From positions 1-6,106 of the forward strand of contig JBEKOB010000142.1 of NCBI GenBank assembly GCA_049522195.1: 6,106 nucleotides of DNA, given 5' to 3'. The first letter of the stretch is position 1, and each line of letters opens with the position of its first letter. Shown one piece after another: positions 1 to 5,846 of this stretch. The notes beneath the pieces are model-generated. The model saw nothing but the letters and a program-made list of their open reading frames with translations. It was not told the origin of the DNA and searched no databases. The position numbers were made by a program, and so were the translations under genes. The DNA comes from UBA9647 sp049522195. Lineage in GTDB: Bacteria; Bacteroidota; Ignavibacteria; UBA10030.

Positions 1-7
1 TGTGAAG

Positions 8-42
8 ATCCGTGTCCTTTCCGCGTAATCCGTGGTTAATCC
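8..42. repeat. degenerate CCGTG-type short tandem repeat upstream of arsC
   Basis: Three imperfect units lie in a row: CCGTGTCCTTT (10-20), CCGCGTAAT (21-29) and CCGTGGTTAAT (30-40), followed by CCC. The period is about 9 to 11 bases. The tract has no stop in the arsC frame, so arsC could be extended back to a GTG at 12, but the repeat looks non-coding. From memory, similar 'ATCCGTG..TAATCCGTGG' strings recur in intergenic DNA of many unrelated environmental bacteria; I could not check this. Confidence 0.4.
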
Positions 43-56
43 CTACGCAACCACTG

Positions 57-491
57 ATGACTCCATCCCCGAGAGTACTCATTCTCTGTACAGGCAACTC
101 CTGCCGGAGTCAGATGGCAGAAGGATTCCTCAAGTCGTTCGACAGCGACCTGGAGGTATTCTCAGCCGGAACCTATCCCGCAAGCCGTGTCCATCCCCGC
201 GCTATTGCGGTCATGAAGGAAGCGGGGATTGATATCAGCTCTCATTCGCCTAAATCCGTAGACCAATTCCTCTCACTCCCCTTCGACTACGTCGTGACCG
301 TCTGCGATAACGCGAAAGAACAATGTCCGGTCTTCCTGGGAACAGTGAAGCACCGTCTGCATATTGGATTCGACGATCCTGCGGAAGCCTTCGGCACTGA
401 CGATGAAGTGATGGCGGAATTCAGACGCGTGCGTGATGAGATCCGGGAGGGATTCAAGAAATTCCACGCAGAAGTACTCAAACAGGAATAG
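57..491 (+). CDS. arsC: arsenate reductase, thioredoxin-coupled (low-molecular-weight phosphatase fold)
   Basis: This cytoplasmic enzyme reduces arsenate to arsenite using a cysteine relay re-reduced by thioredoxin. The 144-residue product begins almost directly with the P-loop CTGNSCR (Cys11 nucleophile, Cys16, Arg17; a CX5R motif), followed by SQMAEG. The redox pair Cys83 and Cys90 lies in TVCDNAKEQCP, matching the Cys82/Cys89 pair of the Staphylococcus aureus plasmid pI258 ArsC. The FDDPA motif carries the likely general acid (Asp107). All catalytic cysteines are present, so it should be an active reductase rather than a plain tyrosine phosphatase. I chose the ATG at 57 because it puts five residues before the first strand, as is usual; the upstream GTG at 12 would add 15 residues encoded by a repeat-like tract. 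There is no obvious ribosome binding site before 57. It ends 5 nt before the arsenite permease gene, so the two are almost certainly co-transcribed. Confidence 0.93.
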   Translation: MTPSPRVLILCTGNSCRSQMAEGFLKSFDSDLEVFSAGTYPASRVHPRAIAVMKEAGIDISSHSPKSVDQFLSLPFDYVVTVCDNAKEQCPVFLGTVKHRLHIGFDDPAEAFGTDDEVMAEFRRVRDEIREGFKKFHAEVLKQE

Positions 492-496
492 GGACA

Positions 497-1558
497 ATGG
501 ACGGAATTGGTAAGCGTCTCTCGTTTCTTGACCGATATCTTACATTGTGGATCTTTCTCGCAATGGCTTTCGGCGTCCTGACCGGATATGCTTTTCCGGG
601 AGTCGTGAGCTTCTGGAACTCCTTTCAGAGCGGCACAACGAATGTCCCGATCGCAATCGGTCTCATCCTCATGATGTATCCGCCCCTCGCAAAAGTGAAG
701 TACGAAGAACTGGGTGACGTCTTCAAGAACGTGCGGATTCTCGCTCTTTCTCTTGTGCAGAACTGGTTGATCGGTCCAGTCTTCATGTTCATTCTGGCAA
801 TCATCTTCCTGCAGGGATACCCGGAATACATGGCCGGATTGATCATCATCGGCCTTGCGCGATGCATCGCGATGGTGATCGTCTGGAACGAGCTGGCAAA
901 AGGAGATACAGAATATGCGGCGGGACTCGTTGCGTTCAACTCGATATTCCAGGTCCTTTTCTTTTCGGTCTATGCCTATGTGTTCCTGACCGTCTTCCCT
1001 TCCTGGCTCGGACTGAAAACATTCACCGTCGATATCACCATCGGGCAGATCGCAAAAAGCGTCTTTGTGTATCTCGGCATTCCTTTCATCGCAGGGATCG
1101 TCACGAGATTCACGATGCTCAGAATCAAGGGCAAACAATGGTACGAACGAGAATTCATACCAAGAATCTCGCCGATAACACTGATCGCCTTGCTCTTCAC
1201 GATCATCGTTATGTTTTCGCTCAAAGGAGAATATATCGTCAGGATTCCCCTCGATGTTCTTCGCATCGCAGTGCCGTTGGTGATCTACTTCGTTGTGATG
1301 TTCTTCATTTCATTCTACCTGGCCAGAAAAGTCGGCGCGGATTACGCGAAGTCTGCAACACTCTCCTTCACGGCCGCAAGCAACAATTTCGAGCTTGCCA
1401 TCGCTGTTGCGATCGCGGTGTTCGGTATAGGCTCAGGCGTTGCGTTCGCAACCGTTATTGGTCCGCTCGTGGAAGTTCCTGTCCTTATCAGCCTCGTCAA
1501 TGTATCGCTCTGGATCCAGAAGAAGTATTTCGCTTCACCAGAGCAGATCGCTGCATAG
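497..1558 (+). CDS. acr3: ACR3-family arsenite efflux permease
   Basis: This inner-membrane carrier extrudes arsenite, the product of the preceding reductase. The 353-residue protein is hydrophobic throughout and fits the ten-helix ACR3 fold (bile acid/arsenite/riboflavin transporter superfamily). Family signatures are intact: ILMMYPPLAKVKYEEL near residues 57-72, GLARCIAMVIVWNELAKGD at 119-137 with the essential Cys123, and AASNNFELAIAVAIAVFG at 293-310 with conserved Glu299. The later GPLVEVPVL at 322-330 is also typical. The ATG at 497 follows the arsC stop by 5 nt, with AGGA at 484-487 inside the end of arsC as a plausible ribosome binding site, which suggests coupled translation. The length is normal for bacterial ACR3. 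The symbol arsB is often used for this family, but the sequence is ACR3 type, not the unrelated 12-helix ArsB. No arsR or ArsR operator is visible, as the window starts just upstream of arsC. Confidence 0.95.
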   Translation: MDGIGKRLSFLDRYLTLWIFLAMAFGVLTGYAFPGVVSFWNSFQSGTTNVPIAIGLILMMYPPLAKVKYEELGDVFKNVRILALSLVQNWLIGPVFMFILAIIFLQGYPEYMAGLIIIGLARCIAMVIVWNELAKGDTEYAAGLVAFNSIFQVLFFSVYAYVFLTVFPSWLGLKTFTVDITIGQIAKSVFVYLGIPFIAGIVTRFTMLRIKGKQWYEREFIPRISPITLIALLFTIIVMFSLKGEYIVRIPLDVLRIAVPLVIYFVVMFFISFYLARKVGADYAKSATLSFTAASNNFELAIAVAIAVFGIGSGVAFATVIGPLVEVPVLISLVNVSLWIQKKYFASPEQIAA

Positions 1559-1790
1559 GCTCTACGATCTGATCTCTGCCTTCTTTCCAATCTGCAAACC
1601 GACGCCTTCGTGCGCTTCGTTTTCGATGCATTATTTCTCGCGCTCCAAGCGATTGAGCCCTCCATTAATTGCCCGAATCGGGTGCCGCATCTTCTCCCAG
1701 TACCTCAGAAATCTGCTAAATTGGGGAGCATTACGACACTTTGTTAAACTTCGGTCAGATGTTTGTTACCTTTATGTAGTAATATAACTT
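1559..1790. other. intergenic spacer after the ars genes
   Basis: This 232-base spacer has no supportable gene on either strand. I found no convincing Rho-independent terminator for the ars genes; the only notable symmetry is the short palindrome CCCGAATCGGG near 1673-1684, whose loop is too small for a useful hairpin. Just before the propeller pseudogene there is a TACCTTTA (1767-1774), five of six matches to the Bacteroidota -7 box TAnnTTTG, with TTTG at 1740-1743. The 23-base gap is longer than the usual 19 to 21, so I do not call a promoter. Confidence 0.5.
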
Positions 1791-2875
1791 ATGAAACGTT
1801 ATCCAACACTTATGTCGATGAAGTTCGCGATTTGGATTTGCACAGCCTTGATCTTGTTCCAAGCAGGATGCAAGAACAATCCCATTGATTCTCCGATCAA
1901 GAATCCGCGTGAGTACACATGGACAATTGACACTCTTGCCTATCCGGGCAGCTACCAGACGCTTATGTATGCCATCTGAGGGAGTTCGGCAAGCAACATC
2001 TATGTTGTCGGCCACAACGATCAGACGCTAGGATCAATGTGGCGCTATGATGGAAAACGATGGTCAAGCGTGAAGCTATCGATTCTGGAGGGCGGCCCGA
2101 TTGCGGGTAGCTTTGATTTGGCTGCGCTTACCGGATTTGCTGCAGACAATATTTTTGCAGTTGGCTATAGAGATTTTGGAGGATCGACGGCATTTCTTGA
2201 TTCGAGTTTGACTGTTCACTTTGACGATCTCATTGGACCGAGCAGAAGTTAGGTGGAGGAAGAGAACTACAATCAATCTGGGGAAGCTCGCCGATCGATG
2301 TCTGGGCTGCCGGATTCAACACACTTTTCCATTTCGATGGCGCAAGTTGGAGTAAATTCCCGATCTCGCTTCCGTCCCAAGGAATACAATTTATCAGCAT
2401 AAGCGGAAATAGTTCGAGGGACGCCTATATGATCGGTTTTCGGAACGACGTTGTTCAACCGGAGGACACCGTCGCATTCTTCCTTTACCACTTCGACGGA
2501 ACCACATGGTCATTATCAGATTCAGTTGTACGCACTTCAGGCCTGCTATCTGATGATAGATTTGGGCGAACATTGTTCGCTGTCGACGGAAGGATTTTCA
2601 GTGCGGGTTATGGAGTCTTTGAGAAGAATGGAACTAGCTGGAATCGCTTGTTTTATTCCGATAAGTCGCTTGTGCGCCTCGCTGGGACGAGCGCGTCAAA
2701 TCTTTTCGCCGTGGGATCGGAGAGTCAGGTATATCACTATGACGGGATCAATTGGTATCGCTATCCGCAATTCCAAAGCGTGGACAAGGTTTTCACTTCA
2801 GCTTGGGCGATGAGTGGGGAGGTCTTCGTCGTAGGAAACGACGGTCAGCGCACCTACATATTGCACGGTAAATAA
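1791..2875 (+). pseudogene. broken seven-bladed beta-propeller lipoprotein gene (one nonsense codon, one -1 frameshift)
   Basis: Three open segments form one gene. Segment one starts at ATG 1791, or more likely ATG 1818, giving MKFAIWICTALILFQAGC, a lipoprotein-like signal with Cys18 as acylation site. It stops at TGA 1977-1979, where the other blades suggest TGG (AIWGSSAS). The same frame then runs to TAG 2250. Loss of one base near 2226 explains this: one added G turns DDLIGPSRS into DGSHWTEQKLGG and continues in the frame that ends at TAA 2873-2875. The restored product is about 352 residues from 1818. After the signal it has seven repeats of a motif like G-S-S-A-x-N-I-Y-V-V-G followed by F-D-G-x-x-W, beginning near 1980, 2133, 2282, 2399, 2575, 2681 and 2807. 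That is the pattern of a seven-bladed propeller exposed at the cell surface or in the periplasm. The ligand is unknown. Sequencing error could mimic either lesion. Confidence 0.8.
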
Positions 2876-2928
2876 GTCCGTCGGAAGTCATTTCCAGGGG
2901 GGATACTGCCGGAACAGACTGGTATAAA

Positions 2929-2961
2929 CCTCAAGGCGGTGTTGGTAGCACCGCCTCAAGG
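2929..2961. terminator. strong hairpin after the propeller pseudogene, possible terminator
   Basis: The arms AGGCGGTGT (2934-2942) and GCACCGCCT (2948-2956) pair over nine positions (one a G-T wobble) around the five-base loop TGGTA. A 2x2 internal loop (CA/CA) and an outer CCT/AGG extend it to 33 bases. It lies 53 bases after the pseudogene stop. There is no T-run on the + strand after it, and only a weak TTTATA on the minus strand, so intrinsic termination is uncertain; it may act as an RNA 3'-end stabiliser or be a repeat element. Confidence 0.5.
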
Positions 2962-2984
2962 ATAAATCGACAAATGCAAAGTTT

Positions 2985-2999
2985 CAGGTTAGGCACCTG
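2985..2999. promoter_or_regulatory. inverted repeat CAGGT-N5-ACCTG upstream of the barrel gene
   Basis: CAGGTTAGGCACCTG has perfect five-base arms with a five-base spacer, about 60 bases before the barrel start codon. The size suits a dimeric regulator site, but five-base arms can occur by chance and no regulator gene is nearby. Confidence 0.2.
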
Positions 3000-3017
3000 T
3001 TCTCGCATGTGTTCTGT

Positions 3018-3029
3018 TCTCATATGAGA
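3018..3029. promoter_or_regulatory. 12-base perfect palindrome TCTCATATGAGA, possible operator
   Basis: This uninterrupted palindrome ends 30 bases before the ATG at 3060, in the place where an operator or the start of the leader of the barrel gene would be. No clear -35/-10 pair could be fixed around it. Function is inference from symmetry and position only. Confidence 0.22.
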
Positions 3030-3049
3030 TATGTTGTGAGTAGGACGAC

Positions 3050-3054
3050 GGGAG
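3050..3054 (+). promoter_or_regulatory. Shine-Dalgarno GGGAG deciding the barrel gene start
   Basis: GGGAG sits five bases before ATG 3060. The alternative starts at GTG 3009 and ATG 3024 have no such site and would bury the signal peptide behind extra residues, so this site settles the start. Confidence 0.6.
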
Positions 3055-3059
3055 ATGCT

Positions 3060-3662
3060 ATGAGATCCGGGTTGGTTCTGGTGATGCTCGCATTAATGAG
3101 CGCTAGCGCGCTTGCACAACAAGAAGGGAAGTTCGAGGCGGCAATGGGGATCGGCACCGACATCGTTTCACCGGCGGGGGTTTTCAAGAATCATCGCAAC
3201 CTCTCGGCCTCGATCTGTTATGACCTGACAAATGAATGGGGTGTGTTTTTGTACCTCGGTCAACAGGATTACCGCCTCGATCACCTCACATCGGAGAATG
3301 AGTACTTTGTGGGCTACGGAACGCCTACGCTAAAAAAAACTGTGACTTCATTTCTTGTAGGGGCGCGAAACTACATTTCTGGCAAGTCAGGTGTTATTAG
3401 CCCATATGGGTCGGTCGCATTGGGTTTTGCACAATCATCCAGTTCTCCGGAAGGGTACTCCTTTGTTGCACTAGTTCAAGATACCGTTTACCAACGAGTA
3501 CGATCCGGACATTTCCTTTTGGGCCTCATATCATTGGGGATCCAGGTTCGACCAGTTTCTTTTCTCGATCTGTTTGCTGAATTGCAGGTATCGCCTACGT
3601 TTGACGCTGGCCTTTCGCCAGGGCCTCTTGGTGGCAGAGTTGGCATTGGGGTCATATTCTAG
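3060..3662 (+). CDS. small outer-membrane beta-barrel protein (porin/opacity-like), function unknown
   Basis: The 200-residue product starts with a Sec signal peptide, MRSGLVLVMLALMSASALA, with likely cleavage after Ala19 (ALA|QQ). The mature part alternates polar and hydrophobic residues in strands of about ten residues joined by Gly/Ser/Asn-rich turns, for example the ISPYGSVALGFAQ stretch, and ends in GGRVGIGVIF with a terminal phenylalanine. That is the usual end signal for outer-membrane barrel assembly by BamA. The size would suit an eight-stranded barrel of the OmpW/OmpX/opacity type. No plug, enzymatic motif or peptidoglycan-binding domain is present. It stands alone in its transcription context: the upstream neighbour is a pseudogene and a hairpin, and the downstream neighbour is an orphan secretion tail. 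It could equally be called a hypothetical 'outer membrane beta-barrel domain' protein. Substrate and role cannot be read from sequence. Confidence 0.75.
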   Translation: MRSGLVLVMLALMSASALAQQEGKFEAAMGIGTDIVSPAGVFKNHRNLSASICYDLTNEWGVFLYLGQQDYRLDHLTSENEYFVGYGTPTLKKTVTSFLVGARNYISGKSGVISPYGSVALGFAQSSSSPEGYSFVALVQDTVYQRVRSGHFLLGLISLGIQVRPVSFLDLFAELQVSPTFDAGLSPGPLGGRVGIGVIF

Positions 3663-3670
3663 ACTGTACA

Positions 3671-3769
3671 GAAGTCGCAAACGGTACATACCTGTATCGC
3701 TTCACCGCAACCCCGACGAATGGTGACAAGCCATTCAGGAAATCAGGAGAACTGGTGCTCATGAAGTAA
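3671..3769 (+). pseudogene. orphan C-terminal sorting-domain tail of a type IX secretion substrate
   Basis: In the frame ending at TAA 3767-3769 there are 32 codons reading EVANGTYLYRF, then TATPTNGDKPFRK, then SGELVLMK. This matches the end of type A C-terminal sorting domains (LASGVYIYRLxAxxxxxTKKLVLMK), which direct proteins through the outer membrane by the Por/type IX system. No start codon precedes it: the frame is closed by TGA at 3602 inside the barrel gene, and the barrel gene uses another frame. It therefore seems to be the last piece of a gene whose body has been lost. Its own terminator, 18 bases downstream, is still in place. The similarity is short and judged by eye, but length, motif order and the lysine-stop ending all fit. 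Confidence 0.62.
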
Positions 3770-3787
3770 AATCATAAAGATGAATCC

Positions 3788-3821
3788 AAAGGCTTGGCAT
3801 GCGCTGGGCCTTTTTTGTTTT
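3788..3821 (+). terminator. Rho-independent terminator
   Basis: The arms AAAGGCTTGGC (3788-3798) and GCTGGGCCTTT (3803-3813) can form an 11-pair stem with three G-T wobbles and the four-base loop ATGC, and the 3' arm runs straight into a T-rich tract (TTTTTTGTTTT, 3811-3821). This is a textbook intrinsic terminator for rightward transcription. It would now serve the barrel gene, though it probably evolved with the lost secretion-tail gene. Confidence 0.85.
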
Positions 3822-3846
3822 AACAGGAATTTGTAGGAAAAAGAAG

Positions 3847-3873
3847 ACCACCAAGACACAAAATGCACCAAGA
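3847..3873. repeat. CCAAGA-type short intergenic repeat
   Basis: ACCACCAAGACACAAAATGC is followed directly by ACCAAGA, so CCAAGA occurs twice about 16 bases apart in an A/C-rich tract with almost no T. From memory, strings such as 'CCACCAAGACACCAAG' recur in intergenic regions of many unrelated environmental bacteria. It lies between the terminator and the next promoter. No function is assigned. Confidence 0.4.
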
Positions 3874-3920
3874 GGATTCTGACAGCGCGAGTATTCGTGA
3901 AATGGATTCTATTCAGTTGA

Positions 3921-3949
3921 TTGACATAGAACGAAAATTTGGATAAGAT
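3921..3949 (+). promoter_or_regulatory. sigma-70-type promoter of the hydrolase gene
   Basis: A perfect -35 box TTGACA (3921-3926) is followed after exactly 17 bases by TAAGAT (3944-3949), which matches four of six bases of TATAAT. Transcription would begin near 3956, giving a leader of about 19 bases that just accommodates the ribosome binding site before ATG 3975. No operator-like symmetry is seen around it. Confidence 0.6.
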
Positions 3950-3964
3950 ATTCAGCAATCGAAT

Positions 3965-3969
3965 GGAGG
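3965..3969 (+). promoter_or_regulatory. Shine-Dalgarno GGAGG deciding the hydrolase start
   Basis: GGAGG lies five bases before ATG 3975. It overlaps the alternative ATG at 3963, and a TTG at 3939 falls inside the promoter, so both upstream starts are unlikely. Confidence 0.75.
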
Positions 3970-3974
3970 CATCT

Positions 3975-5840
3975 ATGACTGCTTTGCTGCGTCGGAGAAC
4001 CCGCTTCGCCCTTGTCCTTTCTATGGTGTGGTTGCTCCCCTTTGTGCAGACCTTCGCACAGGGGACCGGTGACCAGGCGTCGAACTACAAGCGCAGCGAA
4101 GTGATGATTCCTGTGCGCGACGGGGTCCACCTTCACACAGTCATCTTTACTCCAAAGGACCAGCAAGAGCCTCTTCCTTTCGTCATGATTCGAACTCCTT
4201 ACGGCGCCGACAACACTCCTGCGCCCGACAAGTTCGCTTACCTCGAAGACATGGCGAGAGAGCGGTACATCTTCGTGTTTCAGGATATCCGGGGACGATA
4301 CAAATCAGAAGGAGCGTTCGAGATGCAGCGCTTCTCCCGGGACAAGCGCGATCCAAAATCGATCGATGAAAGCACGGATACGTACGATTCGATTGATTGG
4401 CTTCTCAAGAATATACCGATGAACAATCAGAAAGTCGGAGTCCTCGGCATTTCGTACGGAGGATGGCTGACCGTGATGGCGACACTCGATCCACACCCGG
4501 CCCTCAAAGCGGTCTCCGAGCAAGCGACGCCTGCTGATATGTATTTGGGGGATGATTTTCACCACAACGGAGCGTTCCGACTCAGCTATGGCTTCGAATA
4601 CGCATTCATGGAGGAAGCATCGAAGGTCGATACACTGTACCCATTTGGAGTCTACGATACATACGAGTGGTATCTGCATCTTGGCCCGCTTTCGAACGTG
4701 AATGCAAAGTACTTTCTGGGGAAGCTTCCCTCGTGGAATGACTTTGTCAATCATCCCAACTACGATGAGTTCTGGCAGAAACAATCGCTCCCCTATCGAC
4801 TCGATGCACCGACAGTTCCAACCATGCACGTGGCCGGCTTGTGGGATCAGGAGGATTTTTATGGTCCGATAAAGACCTATGAGGTCCTGGAGAAAAAGGA
4901 CACGAAGAACCTCAATTGTCTTGTCGTCGGTCCATGGAATCATGGCGGTTGGGGCCGATCTGAAGGCAGGACGCTTGGCAAAATAAGTTTCGATACCGCA
5001 ACATCGAAAACGTATCGGGAATCGATACAGGCTCCGTGGTTCGCTTACTGGCTGAAGGGAAAAGGAAAGGGTGGTTTCCCGGAAGCGACGACATTCCAGA
5101 CCGGTTCAAACGTGTGGAAATCGTACGACGAGTGGCCGCCTAAGAAGAATGTCCTTCAGGGCAGTCTGTATTTCCACGCCGACGGAAAACTGTCGTTCGA
5201 GGCGCCTCAGGCAACGAGCCAACCGGCGTTCGACAGTTACGTCTCGGATCCGGCTCACCCCGTCCCGTATCGGTCACGGCCGATCGAGGAAACCTACGGC
5301 CCGGGATCTCGCTGGTACACCTGGCTCACAGAAGATCAACGCTTCGTCCAGCAGCGTCCCGATGTGTTGAGCTGGGAAACCGAGCCGCTGAAGGATGACG
5401 TTACGGTGACAGGCGACATTGTTGCTCACCTGTTCGCGTCCACATCAGGAACCGACAGCGATTGGATCGTTAAACTCATCGATGTGTATCCGGAGGATTA
5501 TCCAAAGGATCCAAAAATGGGTGGTTACCAGCTCATGATAGCTGACGAGGTGTTTCGGGGCAGATTCAGGGACAGTTTTGAAAAACCCGAGCCGATCACA
5601 GCGAACAAAGTCAATGAATACGTTATCGATCTCCACAACAACGACCACGCGTTTCTGAAGGGGCACAAGATCATGGTTCAGGTGCAGAGCACCTGGTTCC
5701 CCATTATCGATCGGAATCCGCAGAAGTATGTCAACAATATCTTCCTCGCGAAGGAATCTGATTTCCAGGCAGCCACGCAGAAGGTCTATCGAACCAGCGA
5801 CTTCCCTTCGCATATTGTGTTGCCGGTAGTAAGCAAATAA
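3975..5840 (+). CDS. secreted alpha-amino acid ester hydrolase-like serine hydrolase (CocE/NonD, peptidase S15 superfamily)
   Basis: The 621-residue product begins with a Sec signal (Arg-rich start, hydrophobic core, cleavage near TFA|QG after residue 28), so it acts in the periplasm or outside. The alpha/beta-hydrolase domain has RTPYG (Tyr76, likely oxyanion hole), QDIRGRYKSEG, and the nucleophile elbow GISYGG with Ser160. The remaining triad residues are Asp291 in LWDQEDFYG and His323 in GPWNHGGW. A C-terminal jelly-roll domain (about 380-621) is typical of CocE and X-Pro dipeptidyl peptidases. Beyond the generic family, Asp194 (in LGDDFHHNGAFR), Glu293 and Asp294 match in spacing the acidic cluster that binds the substrate alpha-ammonium group in alpha-amino acid ester hydrolases (Acetobacter Ser205/Asp239/Asp338/Glu340/Asp341/His370). 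It may therefore cleave amino acid esters, short peptides or related acyl compounds. The length matches that family. It has its own promoter. The native substrate is unknown. Confidence 0.9.
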   Translation: MTALLRRRTRFALVLSMVWLLPFVQTFAQGTGDQASNYKRSEVMIPVRDGVHLHTVIFTPKDQQEPLPFVMIRTPYGADNTPAPDKFAYLEDMARERYIFVFQDIRGRYKSEGAFEMQRFSRDKRDPKSIDESTDTYDSIDWLLKNIPMNNQKVGVLGISYGGWLTVMATLDPHPALKAVSEQATPADMYLGDDFHHNGAFRLSYGFEYAFMEEASKVDTLYPFGVYDTYEWYLHLGPLSNVNAKYFLGKLPSWNDFVNHPNYDEFWQKQSLPYRLDAPTVPTMHVAGLWDQEDFYGPIKTYEVLEKKDTKNLNCLVVGPWNHGGWGRSEGRTLGKISFDTATSKTYRESIQAPWFAYWLKGKGKGGFPEATTFQTGSNVWKSYDEWPPKKNVLQGSLYFHADGKLSFEAPQATSQPAFDSYVSDPAHPVPYRSRPIEETYGPGSRWYTWLTEDQRFVQQRPDVLSWETEPLKDDVTVTGDIVAHLFASTSGTDSDWIVKLIDVYPEDYPKDPKMGGYQLMIADEVFRGRFRDSFEKPEPITANKVNEYVIDLHNNDHAFLKGHKIMVQVQSTWFPIIDRNPQKYVNNIFLAKESDFQAATQKVYRTSDFPSHIVLPVVSK

Positions 5841-5846
5841 CCAGTA

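Noticed and set aside
12..56. GTG at 12 as the arsC start
   Set aside because: It would add 15 residues encoded by a repeat-like tract, and the family normally begins a few residues before the CTGNSCR loop, as ATG 57 does.
287..1138. Long minus-strand open frame opposite arsC and acr3
   Set aside because: It is rich in charged residues, Cys and His with no recognisable domain, and lies antisense to two clearly conserved genes; it is a shadow.
862..1572. 236-codon plus-strand open frame inside acr3
   Set aside because: It is an alternate frame of the permease, Arg/His/Cys-rich and without family resemblance.
1977..1979. In-frame TGA as selenocysteine or as a reassigned tryptophan codon
   Set aside because: The position matches a tryptophan in another blade, no selenocysteine-insertion hairpin was apparent just after it, and the other genes here use TGG for tryptophan and need no TGA readthrough. 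A point mutation or error is simpler.
2429..2875. A separate gene starting at ATG 2429
   Set aside because: The frame is open further upstream with the same propeller motifs (from about 2228), and the start falls in the middle of a blade, so it is the 3' part of the broken gene.
3663..3769. Secretion tail joined to the barrel protein by a programmed frameshift
   Set aside because: The barrel ends in a normal terminal phenylalanine for outer-membrane assembly, no slippery sequence was seen near its stop, and a barrel with a type IX sorting tail makes no topological sense.
4305..4943. 212-codon minus-strand open frame opposite the hydrolase
   Set aside because: It is antisense to the catalytic domain of a well-supported gene and shows no domain or start signals.
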